Positions 10,659 to 19,607 are shown, counted from the stretch's first letter. The stretch: 58,109 nt of DNA from QHXQ01 sp036389375 (GCA_036389375.1 DASVQA010000090.1:1-58109); one strand, 5' to 3'. Numbers and translations are program-made. The notes: a model not told the origin generated them from the letters alone.

Positions 10659-11366
10659 ATGACCGACGATACAGAGGCGCAGGCGGCCGACGATCAGAGA
10701 CTACATGATCTGCTGGCCTCGATCTTTCAGGCACATCCCTGGCACGGCATCGAACCCGGTCGTGAAGCGCCAGAGGTAGTCAACGCCTACATCGAACTCG
10801 TCCCGACCGACACGGTCAAGTATGAGTTGGACAAACCTTCCGGCCACCTGCGGCTCGACCGCCCACAGCGTTTCTCTTCGCTCTGCCCGACGCCCTACGG
10901 TTTCATCCCGCAAACCTTCTGCGGCGCGGAAGTGGCCGAGCTTTGCGAGGCGCGCACGGGCCAGACAGGCATACGCGGCGACGGTGACCCGATGGACATC
11001 TGCGTGCTGACCGAGAAGTCAATTACGCACGCCTTCCTGCTCGTGCGCGCACGCCCCATCGGCGGCTTGCGCATGATTGACGGCAACGAAGCCGATGACA
11101 AGATCATTGCCGTGCTCGCCGACGACGTTGTCTTCGGTCACATCACAGACCTCAAAGACGTGCCTGCCGGCATGATCGACCGCCTGCGCCACTACTTCCT
11201 CAGCTACAAACAACTGCCGCAGGAAGCGCCCCGCCGCGTCGAGATCGCCGACGTGTACGACCGCGCCGAAGCCTACGAAGTCATCCGCCGCAGCATCAAC
11301 GACTATCGCGCCCGCTACGGCCTGCCCGCAGCGCGCATCAGCGAACTGCGCCGCCTGTTGAGATAA
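10659..11366 (+). CDS. ppa: Inorganic pyrophosphatase (family I)
   Basis: A 235-residue soluble family I pyrophosphatase, which hydrolyses pyrophosphate to two phosphates and drives biosynthetic reactions forward. The signature GDGDPMDICVL (about residue 107) supplies the metal-binding aspartates. KYELDKPSGHLRLDRP is the usual N-terminal substrate loop, followed by YGFIPQTFCG. At 235 residues it is longer than the common 175-180 residue bacterial form, with about 40 extra N-terminal residues and an extended C-terminus. It starts divergently from the membrane-protein gene. Confidence 0.92.
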   Translation: MTDDTEAQAADDQRLHDLLASIFQAHPWHGIEPGREAPEVVNAYIELVPTDTVKYELDKPSGHLRLDRPQRFSSLCPTPYGFIPQTFCGAEVAELCEARTGQTGIRGDGDPMDICVLTEKSITHAFLLVRARPIGGLRMIDGNEADDKIIAVLADDVVFGHITDLKDVPAGMIDRLRHYFLSYKQLPQEAPRRVEIADVYDRAEAYEVIRRSINDYRARYGLPAARISELRRLLR

Positions 11367-11378
11367 AACCAGCCGACC

Positions 11379-11606
11379 TTAATCCGGCACACGCTCGGTC
11401 GCGCCGCAGCGCGGGCAGTAGAGCACACGCTGCGTCTCGTCGCGCCAGCGCGCACGGGCCGGGTCTGCCAAACGCGGCTCGCGCTCCTCCGCCTCGCCCT
11501 CGCTAAAAAAACGGGCGCGCTCGCCGTAGCCGGCCGCGCGCTCCGTCCGTCCGCTGCTGCAACGCGCACACGTCCAGCCATAACCGTCGTTGCGAAAATG
11601 CTCCAT
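11379..11606 (-). CDS. Small double zinc-ribbon protein
   Basis: A 75-residue hypothetical protein with CARC near residue 13 and CPRC near residue 64, which together look like one four-Cys zinc site around a charged Glu/Arg-rich middle. No enzymatic domain is visible. It lies downstream of the HtrA-type gene, separated by a heptamer repeat element, and converges with the pyrophosphatase gene 12 bases away. The paired Cys motifs and the tight fit between neighbours support a real gene. Confidence 0.6.
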   Translation of the reverse strand: MEHFRNDGYGWTCARCSSGRTERAAGYGERARFFSEGEAEEREPRLADPARARWRDETQRVLYCPRCGATERVPD

Positions 11607-11612
11607 GAAAGA

Positions 11613-11673
11613 AGAGGTCAGAGGTTAGTGCGAGACAAAAACTGACCTCTGACCTCTGACTTCTAACCTCTGC
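11613..11673. repeat. Heptamer-based inverted repeat, copy 2 (CCTCTGA word)
   Basis: The left arm 11613-11628 (AGAGGTCAGAGGTTAG) pairs with 11642-11657 with one mismatch. The right side continues with more CTCTGAC/CTCTAAC words up to 11673. It fills the space between the HtrA-type gene and the zinc-ribbon gene. Copy 4 before murA uses the same word. Confidence 0.8.
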
Positions 11674-11677
11674 CTCG

Positions 11678-12829
11678 TTAACGGCGCAGCCCGGCGCGGC
11701 GGTCGGGCGTCAGGCGCACGGGCACGTTCGAGCGGCGACCGTCGCGCAGTATCTCGACAGAGATCGTGTCGTTGACCTGATGCTTGTCGAGGATGCGGAA
11801 GAGGTCGTCTTTATCTGCGACCTTCTCGCCGTCGATCCCGGTGATGATGTCGCCGAGCACCACGTCGCCGTCGTAGCCCTGTTGGACGCCGTGCAGACCG
11901 GCGGCAGCGGCCGGGCCCGCCGGGTCGAGTTGGTAAACCATCACGCCGTCGGCGACGGGCAGGCGGACTTGCAGGCTGCGCACGTCGAACGAAGAGATGC
12001 CGAGTTTGGGCCGGACGACCGCGCCGTTCTTGATGAGTTGCGGCACGACGCGCTTGGCGATGCTGACGGGGACGGCGAAACCGACGCCGACCGAGCCGCC
12101 GGAGGGCGCGAGTATCTGCGAGTTGATGCCGATCATGCGGCCCGAAGAATCGAGCAGCGGGCCGCCCGAGTTGCCGGGATTAATCGAGGCGTCGGTCTGA
12201 ATCGCGCCTTCGATCTGCCGGCCGTTGCGCGCGCGAATGGGGCGCTGTAGGCCGGAGATGACGCCGGTCGAGAGCGTGCGCGCCAGACCGAACGGGTTGC
12301 CGATGGCCAAGACCTTCTGCCCGACCACGAGCCGGTCGGAATCGCCAAAGGGCACGACCGTCAATTGATCGGGCGGCGCGTTCACTTGAATAACGGCCAA
12401 GTCCGTATCCGGGTCTGAACCGACGACGCGCGCCGGGTAAGCCTTTTCGCCGCCGAAGGAGACGGACAGTTTTTGCGCGCCTTCGATCACGTGAAAGTTG
12501 GTCAGGATGTGCCCCTGATTGTCGATCACGGAGCCTGAGCCGGAGCCGGTGCGCTCCTCGTCGCCGAAGAAGAAGTCCTGCGCGATGGCGGTGGAGGTGA
12601 TGAAGGCGACGCCGGGCGAGATCGTCTTATAGACCTCGATGTTGTTCTGTTCGTCGGATGCGACCGATGGGCTGGTGATGCCGGGCGGGGGCGTCTCTGT
12701 GAAGGCCGCACCGCCGCTTGGTTGCAACAGGCGCGTGCCGTAACGGTCGAAGAAAAGCACCGTGCCCGCCGCGACGAGCGCGGAGGTGAGTGCGATCAGG
12801 AGTAGCTGACGGGCGGAAATTCGATACAT
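11678..12829 (-). CDS. HtrA/DegP-type serine protease with PDZ domain
   Basis: A 383-residue envelope protease. Residues 7-27 form an N-terminal membrane anchor or signal. The trypsin-like domain has its catalytic His in LTNFHVI (about 114), Asp in DTDLAVIQV (about 144) and Ser in NPGNSGGPLLD (about 221). A single PDZ domain follows at about 265-375. This is the DegS/HhoA-like layout used for degrading or sensing misfolded periplasmic proteins. Having one PDZ domain and an uncleaved-looking anchor argues for a DegS-like rather than a DegP-like protein. Confidence 0.93.
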   Translation of the reverse strand: MYRISARQLLLIALTSALVAAGTVLFFDRYGTRLLQPSGGAAFTETPPPGITSPSVASDEQNNIEVYKTISPGVAFITSTAIAQDFFFGDEERTGSGSGSVIDNQGHILTNFHVIEGAQKLSVSFGGEKAYPARVVGSDPDTDLAVIQVNAPPDQLTVVPFGDSDRLVVGQKVLAIGNPFGLARTLSTGVISGLQRPIRARNGRQIEGAIQTDASINPGNSGGPLLDSSGRMIGINSQILAPSGGSVGVGFAVPVSIAKRVVPQLIKNGAVVRPKLGISSFDVRSLQVRLPVADGVMVYQLDPAGPAAAAGLHGVQQGYDGDVVLGDIITGIDGEKVADKDDLFRILDKHQVNDTISVEILRDGRRSNVPVRLTPDRRAGLRR

Positions 12830-13035
12830 GGCTTGACCTCAAAGGAAAAGATAAACGGATTCATGCGTCAGTTAAGATGCGCGCGCGCCGTGCGGCGGTT
12901 GTGCCCGTGGGCGAAGTTGCGCCGCAGGACGGCGACGGCCCGCAGCCGATTTTATGGCCTCGGCGGGGCGCGTGTCAGGTCGAAAGTGAATACGTGGGCG
13001 GGGGCGGAGATGTTTGGCGTTTGGTCGGGCGGTGT

Positions 13036-13138
13036 TTAACTCCGGCCCGCGCGGGTTTTGCGCGGAAAGCCCTTTGAGGGCAAGAGTGCTGGGGTGGCCT
13101 TGCGGCGCAAAGTCTCTACGCGCGCGGGCCGGAGTTAA
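13036..13138. repeat. 103-base element with perfect 18-bp inverted ends
   Basis: Bases 13036-13053 (TTAACTCCGGCCCGCGCG) are the exact reverse complement of 13121-13138. The interior also pairs in part (TTTGCGC with GCGCAAA), so the whole forms one long imperfect hairpin just after the stop of the DUF5658-like gene. It may be that gene's terminator or a miniature repeat element. The rest of 12830-13141 holds no supported gene. Confidence 0.6.
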
Positions 13139-13141
13139 GCT

Positions 13142-13507
13142 TTAGAAGAGAATGAGCGACACGTTCTGCGACAGGTGCGCGAGTTGGGCGAGCGTCGTCG
13201 GCGAGGGCCAATCGCAGGCCGCCAGCCCCGTCGCCGCATGTACGAACATCAAGGCGACGTAGAGACCGAGTACGAGGCGCATGCCGCCCCGCGCGACCGG
13301 CAGATGCGACCAGCGATAGAGCACGTAGGCGACGCCTGCGCCGACGAGCAGTTTGGTGGCGAGGAAAGGCATGTTGCCCGCTTCGAGCAGCCGCCCCATC
13401 AGCCCGTTGCCCTCGGTGGCCAGCCCTGCCCGCACCCACACAATCGTCAACTGTGCGTCGAGCCAGTTCAACAGGAACAGCAGCAGGCTTTTCATCCAGG
13501 CGCTCAT
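13142..13507 (-). CDS. DUF5658-like small membrane protein
   Basis: From the ATG at 13507 (MSAWMKSLL) this is a 121-residue membrane protein. It has about four hydrophobic helices and an early LNWLDAQLTIVWV segment resembling the LDxxxT feature of DUF5658 proteins. Function is unknown. An upstream in-frame ATG at 13534 would add nine residues. It lies downstream of cysE on the same strand, separated by a strong hairpin. Confidence 0.65.
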   Translation of the reverse strand: MSAWMKSLLLFLLNWLDAQLTIVWVRAGLATEGNGLMGRLLEAGNMPFLATKLLVGAGVAYVLYRWSHLPVARGGMRLVLGLYVALMFVHAATGLAACDWPSPTTLAQLAHLSQNVSLILF

Positions 13508-13563
13508 GGTCGGCGCAGTCTCCTTCGCTGGCAAACTCTGTTAAACCTTCTCCCTTAATGACT

Positions 13564-13594
13564 GAACCCCCAGCTTGCGCAAAGCTGGGGGTTC
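13564..13594. terminator. Hairpin between cysE and the DUF5658-like gene
   Basis: A perfect 13-base stem (13564-13576 and 13582-13594) with a 5-base loop lies 137 bases past the cysE stop. No T-run follows on either strand, so intrinsic termination would be weak. It could instead be an mRNA-stabilising structure. Confidence 0.45.
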
Positions 13595-13730
13595 GCCTTC
13601 TACAGGGGAGAAACGAAACTCGCGTTCGTTTGTACCCGATAGAAACTGCGAATATGCGCGGGTTTCCGAAAGACGCAAAAGCCAAGTGAGTGAGGCAAAG
13701 GTTGCGCTTTGTCGTCGGGCGCGGTTTTTC

Positions 13731-14642
13731 TTAGGAGACAGCTTGATCCGGTGTGATGATGCGTAGGTTGGGCGATTCCTGCCGGACGTGTGTGCCGGGC
13801 GGGACGGAGTGGGTGAGCCAGACGTTGCCGCCGATGATGGAGCCGCGCCCGATGTTGGTGTCGCCGCCGAGGATGGTTGCGCCCGCGTAGATGACCACGT
13901 CGTCCTCGATGGTCGGGTGGCGCTTGGTGTTGCGGATAAGCTCGCCCGTGCTGTCCTTGTCAAACGAGAACGCGCCGAGCGTGACGCCCTGATAGAGCTT
14001 GACGTTGTCGCCAATGATGGCCGTGCCGCCGATGACGACGCCCGTGCCGTGATCGATGAAGAAGCGCGCGCCGATCTGTGTGCCGGGATGTATGTCTATG
14101 CCGGTGCGATGGTGCGCGTACTCGGTCATGATGCGCGGGATGAGCGGCACGCGCAGGGCATGGAGTTCGTGCGCGAGCCGGTAGGTCATGATGGCGTAGA
14201 GACCGGGATAGCTGAAGATGATCTCGTCGAAGCAGCCGGCGGCCGGGTCGCCGTCGTAAGCCGCCTGCACGTCCGTCGCGAGCGTTGAGCGGACGGCGGG
14301 CAGGCGCGTGAGGAAGGCGGCGGCGCAATCGGCCGCCGCTCGGTCAGTTACGTCGCAGGCGTCAGCGATCTTTTTGCCGTGATTGATGGCGCGATTGATC
14401 TGTTCGGTCAGCGTCTCGTAGAGCCACGCCATGCGCGCTTCGACGTGCAGCCTGAGCGCCGTGCCCGTCAAACCCTGTGCGCCGACGTAGCCGGGAAACA
14501 GTATCTCGTGCAGCGACGTGAGCACGTGGATAATCTCGGCGTGCGCCGGCAGCGGCCGGCGATCCAGATGATGAATCTTCACGCTGCCGCTCGTGTAGGA
14601 ATCAAGCAGCGCGCTCGTGGCCGCGATAATCTCGTCGTTCAT
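13731..14642 (-). CDS. cysE: Serine O-acetyltransferase (EpsC type)
   Basis: A 303-residue serine acetyltransferase, which makes O-acetylserine from serine and acetyl-CoA for cysteine synthesis. The long alpha-helical N-terminus (about 180 residues) identifies the EpsC subgroup. The left-handed beta-helix starts with HHRTGIDIHPGTQIGARFFIDHGTG, containing the catalytic His pair and Asp, and is followed by hexapeptide turns through TILGGDTNIGRGSIIGG. Its upstream flank is a heptamer repeat element that leaves little room for a ribosome site. Confidence 0.93.
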   Translation of the reverse strand: MNDEIIAATSALLDSYTSGSVKIHHLDRRPLPAHAEIIHVLTSLHEILFPGYVGAQGLTGTALRLHVEARMAWLYETLTEQINRAINHGKKIADACDVTDRAAADCAAAFLTRLPAVRSTLATDVQAAYDGDPAAGCFDEIIFSYPGLYAIMTYRLAHELHALRVPLIPRIMTEYAHHRTGIDIHPGTQIGARFFIDHGTGVVIGGTAIIGDNVKLYQGVTLGAFSFDKDSTGELIRNTKRHPTIEDDVVIYAGATILGGDTNIGRGSIIGGNVWLTHSVPPGTHVRQESPNLRIITPDQAVS

Positions 14643-14647
14643 GGGGA

Positions 14648-14717
14648 AGTAGTCAGTAGCCGGTAGTCAGTAGATCAGGACGCGTGCTTCGCGCTGTTCT
14701 ACTGACTAATGACTACT
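14648..14717. repeat. Heptamer-based inverted repeat, copy 3 (AGTCAGT word)
   Basis: The left side 14648-14674 holds AGTAGTCAGTAG twice. The right side 14699-14717 carries the reverse-complement words CTACTGACTAATGACTACT. It fills the space between cysE and the 79-residue gene. The stop codon of that gene (minus strand, 14713-14715) is inside the right arm. Copy 5 uses the same word. Confidence 0.8.
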
Positions 14718-14952
14718 CAATCGTGATGCCACGTTCTTTGGCAATGCCGCGCGCTTTCATGATGAGGTCGTCGTCAACGGGCGCGTCGCCCGTCAGCCAT
14801 GCCTGCACCTCTTCGACGGGGCGGCCGAGCGCCTGCGCCAGACGCGCGTCGTCGCCATCGAAGCCGTTGTCGCGCAGGCGGCTTAAGAGTGCGCGTCCCT
14901 GCTCCATGGTCATGCCTTGATCGTCTAACGCCTGTCCGGTCTGATCTGCCAT
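14713..14952 (-). CDS. Small hypothetical protein with helix-turn-helix-like segment
   Basis: A 79-residue acidic, fully helical-looking protein that I do not recognise. The stretch LAQALGRPVEEVQAWL followed by DDDLIMKARGIAKERGI looks like a short XRE-type helix-turn-helix, although the protein lacks the usual basic surface. It lies between the HMA-domain gene and cysE on the same strand, 20 bases after the HMA gene. The last codons run into a heptamer repeat that supplies the TAG. Confidence 0.6.
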   Translation of the reverse strand: MADQTGQALDDQGMTMEQGRALLSRLRDNGFDGDDARLAQALGRPVEEVQAWLTGDAPVDDDLIMKARGIAKERGITIE

Positions 14953-14972
14953 GCGGATTCTCCCTTTGTCTG

Positions 14973-15209
14973 TTATGCGCTCGCGCCGGTTTGCGGCTCG
15001 GCGGCGACTGTGACCTGATAACCGAGGTCTTGAATTTTCTTGATGAGCGTCTGCGGCTGGACAACCTGCTCATCGAAATCAATGTTGGCGGTCTTACCGT
15101 TGAACGTTACGTCGGCGTGCTGTACGCCCGCCGTCAATTCCAGCGTCTCCTTGATGTCCAACGCGCACGACTCGCAATGCATCCCCTTGATGTGAAACTC
15201 AGACTTCAT
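14973..15209 (-). CDS. Heavy-metal-associated (HMA) domain protein, copper-chaperone-like
   Basis: A 78-residue protein consisting of one ferredoxin-like HMA domain. The metal-binding GMHCESC is at residues 9-15, followed by TAGVQHADVTFNGKTANIDFD and LGYQV at the end. This is the CopZ-type design for delivering Cu(I) or a similar ion. No P-type ATPase is in the window. The start at 15209 is fixed by a strong AAAGGAGG ribosome site. The open frame continues 62 codons upstream without similarity and is ignored. Confidence 0.85.
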   Translation of the reverse strand: MKSEFHIKGMHCESCALDIKETLELTAGVQHADVTFNGKTANIDFDEQVVQPQTLIKKIQDLGYQVTVAAEPQTGASA

Positions 15210-15339
15210 CGCGTCTCCTCCTTTGCGCGCCACCGCGCGGCACGAAGGCCAGTAAACTGCCGGCGCTTGCTTCTGGGCGCACCCGGCGCTCGCTCGTGCT
15301 CGTCCGTCTAAGGGTGCGCGTATTATAACTGTGAGTACG

Positions 15340-16218
15340 ATGACGAGCCAACAACAGCCCGGCCCGACTATCGCGCAGGCGCTCGCCGCCGCCACTGCCG
15401 CTCTGCGTGCGCGTCAGGTGGCGGACGCGCGGCGCGACGCGGTGGCACTGCTGATGCACACGCTGGCGTGCGACCGCGCGTTCCTCTTGACGCATGATGC
15501 GGAGTTGGTTGCGCCGGCCGCGCTCGCGCAGTTTCACCGCGCCGTCGAGCGCCGCGCGGGCGGCGAGCCGTTGCAGTACATCACGGGCGAGCAGGAATTC
15601 TACGGCCTCGTCTTTGAGGTTACGCCCGACGTGCTAATCCCGCGCCCCGAAACGGAACTGCTCGTCGAAGTAGCGCTCGCACTGTTGCGCGAGACGCGCG
15701 CGCCGCAACTCTGTGACGTGGGCACGGGTTCGGGCTGCATCCCGGTCGCGCTTCTGCATGAACGCGCGGACGCGCACGCCTGCGGCTTAGACATCTCGCC
15801 GGCCGCGCTTGCCGTCGCCGCGCGCAACGCCGCACGGCACGGCGTTGCGGAGCGGTTGCGGCTCGTCGCCTCCGATTGCTTCGGGGCGCTCGAACGGGCG
15901 CGCGCACGCTTCACGATGATTCTCTCCAACCCGCCTTACATCGCCGCGGCCGACCTCGCGGGCCTGCAACGCGAGGTGCGCGACTTTGAGCCACGCGTCG
16001 CGCTCACGCCCGGCGGCGACGGTCTCAGCGTCATTCGCCGGCTTATCGCGGACGCGCCGCGCTTCCTCTTGCCCGGCGGCCATCTGCTGTTCGAGATCGG
16101 CTTCCAACAGCACGAGGCCGTCACGCAGTTGATCGAGCCGCACGTGTGGACGTTGCTCGATATACACAAAGACCTGCAAGGCATCCCCCGCACCGTCGCG
16201 CTGCGCCTGCGCGGGTGA
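15340..16218 (+). CDS. prmC: Peptide chain release factor N5-glutamine methyltransferase
   Basis: A 292-residue PrmC/HemK enzyme that methylates the GGQ glutamine of release factors RF1 and RF2 using S-adenosylmethionine. The N-terminal helical domain ends with GEPLQYITGEQEFYGL. VGTGSGCIPVAL (about residue 128) is the SAM-binding loop and SNPPYIAAADL (about 196) is the substrate-binding NPPY motif. An in-frame GTG lies at 15331. A -10-like TATTATAAC at 15321-15329 sits so close that the message may start almost at the ATG, which favours 15340. Confidence 0.92.
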   Translation: MTSQQQPGPTIAQALAAATAALRARQVADARRDAVALLMHTLACDRAFLLTHDAELVAPAALAQFHRAVERRAGGEPLQYITGEQEFYGLVFEVTPDVLIPRPETELLVEVALALLRETRAPQLCDVGTGSGCIPVALLHERADAHACGLDISPAALAVAARNAARHGVAERLRLVASDCFGALERARARFTMILSNPPYIAAADLAGLQREVRDFEPRVALTPGGDGLSVIRRLIADAPRFLLPGGHLLFEIGFQQHEAVTQLIEPHVWTLLDIHKDLQGIPRTVALRLRG

Positions 16219-16266
16219 ACCTTGCGCGCTCCTTCCTGCTACACTGATGGTCAACACGCAATTGTT

Positions 16267-16980
16267 ATGTCGAATCTTAGTCTGCAAACGTCCGCGCCCA
16301 AGTCTGAGCCGCTCGACCCGGCCCAAGAGATCGCGCAGCTTGAAACTCTGCTTGCCGAGCGCCGCGCCGAATTGGCCGCGCTACAGGAAGAGTTTCGCGC
16401 CTTCAAGACGCGCTACACAGATGTGGTCGGCAGTAGGCTCGCGGAGTTGGCCGAACTGGAACGCGAGATCAAGGCGGCCGAACACCACGCGCTCGGCGTC
16501 GCAGCGGACGTAGAGGCGGACGAGTTAAGCGCCGCGCAAGCGACAGCGCCGCCGCCGGGCAAAACAACCTTGCGTAAGCTGTTCTGGTCGGTCGCGCGGC
16601 TGTTTCATCCAGACCACGCGGCGGGCGAACTGGAAGCACGTCGCCGCCACGCAATCATGGCCGAAGCGAGCCGCGCCTACCACGAGGGCGACGTGGACAG
16701 CCTGCACACGCTGCTCGGCGACGAGCAGTTGCAATCATACTGTGCGATGCGCGAAGGGGCCGACGAGCCGGCGGATTCGGCCGCGCGCATCTTTGCGCTC
16801 AAAGAAGAGTTGCGCACCGTCGAGTTTGGTCTGAAACGAATCAGACAGGACAGACTCTATCAACTCAAACTTGCGGCGGACGAAGCTGCGACGCACGGGC
16901 GCGACGCACTCGCCGCCGAAGCTGCGCGCATCAGCCGGCAGATCACCAAAGCGCGCAACCGGCTCGCACACCTGTCTTAA
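16267..16980 (+). CDS. Coiled-coil protein with J-domain-like HPD segment
   Basis: A 237-residue soluble protein. Residues 20-75 form a coiled coil rich in Glu, Arg and Leu. Then RKLFWSVARLFHPDHAAG carries the HPD signature of J-domain (DnaJ) proteins, within a helix order that fits a J domain (about 98-150). A second coiled coil follows near the C-terminus. J domains stimulate Hsp70 ATPases, so a DnaK co-chaperone role is possible but inferred. The ATG at 16267 is preferred over an in-frame upstream start at 16222. It follows prmC by 48 bases on the same strand. Confidence 0.7.
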   Translation: MSNLSLQTSAPKSEPLDPAQEIAQLETLLAERRAELAALQEEFRAFKTRYTDVVGSRLAELAELEREIKAAEHHALGVAADVEADELSAAQATAPPPGKTTLRKLFWSVARLFHPDHAAGELEARRRHAIMAEASRAYHEGDVDSLHTLLGDEQLQSYCAMREGADEPADSAARIFALKEELRTVEFGLKRIRQDRLYQLKLAADEAATHGRDALAAEAARISRQITKARNRLAHLS

Positions 16981-16984
16981 CTCG

Positions 16985-19471
16985 CTACTGCATGGCCGCC
17001 TTCTGCTCCTGCGCGCGTGGCGGCGCATTCTTCACGTACTTGTCGAACCAGTTGATCATCTCGTAGAGCACGTGTTCGATTGATTCGCGGCCGGCGTAGC
17101 CGTGCGCTTCGAGCGGGAGCAGGACGAGGCGCACCGTGCCGCCCGTGCCGCGCAGCGCCGCGTACATGCGCTCGGACTGGATCGGAAACGTGCCCTGATT
17201 ATTGTCCGCCTCGCCATGAATCAACAGGATCGGCTCGTTGATCTTGTTCGCGTACATGAAGGGCGAAACTTTCAGATAAAGCTCCGGCGCTTCCCACAGA
17301 ATGCGCCGCTCGCTCTGGAAACCGAAGGGCGTCAAGGTGCGATTGTAAGCGCCGCTGCGCGCAATGCCCGCGCGGAAGAGATCGGAATGCGCCAGCAGGT
17401 TCGCCGTCATGAACGCGCCATAGCTGTGGCCGCCGACGCCCACGCGTTCACGATCCGTCACGCCCAACTCCACCGCCTTGTCAATCGCCGCTTGCGCGCT
17501 CATCACGATCTGATCGACGTAAGTATCGTTGACCTTCTCCGGCGTGCCGACGACGGGCATCGTGGCGTTATCCAGAACCGCGTAGCCTTCGAGCAGGAAG
17601 AAGAGGTGCGACGGCCCCGTGATGCTCGTGTAACGCTGGGTCGAGCCGGTGACTTGCCCGGCCGTGTCCGCGTCGTTGAACTCAAGCGGGTACGCCCACA
17701 CGACCGTCGGGAGCCGCGTGCCCTCTTTGTAGCCGGGCGGCAGATACAAAGTGAACGAACATTGCACGCCGTCCTGTCGCTTGTAGGTCACGAGCCGTTT
17801 GGTGATGCCGCGCAACTGCGGCGTCGGGTCGGGGAAGTTCGTGAGCGGTTTGGCGACGGAAGCGTATAACGCCTCTTTAGCAGCGCCGACGGGCGGCGTG
17901 ATGTCCTGCACTTCCGCGAGCGTCGTGCGAATGAACAGGTTTGGTGGGTCGGTCGGCGTCTCGCGCTGCGTGATGAACTGCGTGCCGTTATCTTTCAACA
18001 GCGCGACGAAAGTCTCGTAGCTCTTAGTGTCGCTGCGGAACAGGCGCACGGTCTGAAGCGACTTGAGGTTGACGGCGTCGAGGAACGGCCGGTCGCCTGC
18101 GGCCGATGCGCCCGCGCCGGTCAGATAGATGCTGTCGCCGTTCTGTATAACTGCGCGATGACCGTTTGCGAGCAGGCGCGTTAAAGGCGTGCCCGGATCG
18201 TTGTAGCGATCCTGCACGTTGCGCAGCCAGATGGTGCGCGGCTGTTCGTTGCGGTCGTCGGCGTGGAGCAGGACTGTGCGCGCCTTGCGCGTGTCGCGGT
18301 CGTAATCGGTGACGAGCGCCATGTCGTCGCGCTCGCCCCATTGAATGTTGGTGAAGCGCTGCTCGGTCTGGATGAGTTCGACCGGCTGCTCCTTGAACGG
18401 CGCGGCGAGCAGCAACACCTTATCGCGGTGCGCTACCTTCTGTTTCGGGTCGCCTTTATCCAACGCCTCGGCCCAGACGAGCGTGGCGGGCGCGCTCGGC
18501 CGCCATTCATAATCGCGCGGCCCCGCAGGGACGCCGCCAATCGGCACTTGATCCGCCAGCGGCAGACTCGCCAGCTTGTACACAGTCTGCCCCTTCATGT
18601 CCCACACCTCGACCTCTTTCGGGAACGCATCAACCGGGTAGAGATAAGAGAACGGGCGATGCACACGCGCCACGAGCAACAGTTGACCGTTGGGCGCAGG
18701 ATCGACCGTTTCATAAATGGCCGGTTGCCCGATGCTCGTCGCCTTGCCGCTCGCCGCGTCCACGAGCGCAAGCTGCGCGGTCGCGTAATACTCGAATTGC
18801 TCCTCATCGTAAGGATTCTTCAGCAAGTCCTGATACGTGGGGACGGGACCTGCGCGCCCCACGCTCTCCTGTATCGTCGGCTCGCGTGGCACGGCCGGCG
18901 CAGGCTTGAGTTGTGTGCGGCTCGCGGGCACAAGTTGCACCACTAGCGTGCGATTGTCCGGCAGCCAACGATAAGGCGCGCCATAGACGGCATTGACGCG
19001 CACGCCCTTCAGTTGCCTGATCTGCCCCGACGCACTGTCGCCCGTCCACAGTTCTATGCCGTTGGGCGTCATGTTCGTGAACGCGAAATGTTGCCCGTCG
19101 GGACTCCACTGCGGAAAGGTCACGTGCGCGCCCGCCGGCAAGTCCACGCTCGTCTCCGCCCCGTCCGCAATGCGCTTCAACGAGAGCGCGACATAATAGG
19201 TGGCGCGGTGCGGCCCGTTCGAGTTGGGGTTGATGCGCAAGCCCGCCAGACGCAGCATGGGTTGCGCCAGATCGCTGATGGGTGGATAGCGCACGCCGGT
19301 TGCGAGCAGCACACGGTCGCGCGCCGGACTGACAGACGCAATCGGAGCCACCGGCGCGCCGAGCACATCGAGGACAGCTTGCGGTGGCTTGCGATAAGAC
19401 TGTGCTCGTACCGCCGAAATGCAAAGCAGGATGCCGGCGACGGCCGCCAACAGAGAGCGTTTCCTAAGCAT
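16985..19471 (-). CDS. S9 family peptidase, prolyl-oligopeptidase-like, exported
   Basis: An 828-residue exported serine peptidase. Residues 1-23 are a signal peptide ending VRAQS. A seven-bladed propeller-like region follows, and then an alpha/beta-hydrolase domain from about residue 560. The nucleophile is in GGHSYGAFM (about 675), the Asp in HGEADNNQG (about 757) and the His in EAHGYAGRES (about 797). This best fits the S9 branch that includes glutamyl- and acyl-aminoacyl peptidases. It probably degrades oligopeptides in the periplasm or outside the cell. It ends 4 bases from the stop of the J-domain-like gene. Confidence 0.92.
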   Translation of the reverse strand: MLRKRSLLAAVAGILLCISAVRAQSYRKPPQAVLDVLGAPVAPIASVSPARDRVLLATGVRYPPISDLAQPMLRLAGLRINPNSNGPHRATYYVALSLKRIADGAETSVDLPAGAHVTFPQWSPDGQHFAFTNMTPNGIELWTGDSASGQIRQLKGVRVNAVYGAPYRWLPDNRTLVVQLVPASRTQLKPAPAVPREPTIQESVGRAGPVPTYQDLLKNPYDEEQFEYYATAQLALVDAASGKATSIGQPAIYETVDPAPNGQLLLVARVHRPFSYLYPVDAFPKEVEVWDMKGQTVYKLASLPLADQVPIGGVPAGPRDYEWRPSAPATLVWAEALDKGDPKQKVAHRDKVLLLAAPFKEQPVELIQTEQRFTNIQWGERDDMALVTDYDRDTRKARTVLLHADDRNEQPRTIWLRNVQDRYNDPGTPLTRLLANGHRAVIQNGDSIYLTGAGASAAGDRPFLDAVNLKSLQTVRLFRSDTKSYETFVALLKDNGTQFITQRETPTDPPNLFIRTTLAEVQDITPPVGAAKEALYASVAKPLTNFPDPTPQLRGITKRLVTYKRQDGVQCSFTLYLPPGYKEGTRLPTVVWAYPLEFNDADTAGQVTGSTQRYTSITGPSHLFFLLEGYAVLDNATMPVVGTPEKVNDTYVDQIVMSAQAAIDKAVELGVTDRERVGVGGHSYGAFMTANLLAHSDLFRAGIARSGAYNRTLTPFGFQSERRILWEAPELYLKVSPFMYANKINEPILLIHGEADNNQGTFPIQSERMYAALRGTGGTVRLVLLPLEAHGYAGRESIEHVLYEMINWFDKYVKNAPPRAQEQKAAMQ

Positions 19472-19607
19472 AGGCGTTCGACTCCTCGGAGCGTAGGGTG
19501 CGGATTGGGCTTTAAGCTTGTGGCCAGCAAATTAAGCAGCCGGGGCGGCATTGTCAAACTGCGCGGCGTCGGTTGGCTGCGCGCCGGGCGGCGGCTATGC
19601 CGGCCGC

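Noticed and set aside
13116..13685. A 189-codon open frame on the minus strand over the DUF5658-like gene
   Set aside because: It covers the gene in another frame and has an Arg/Ala-rich translation without membrane segments; the 13142-13507 frame has the coherent protein.
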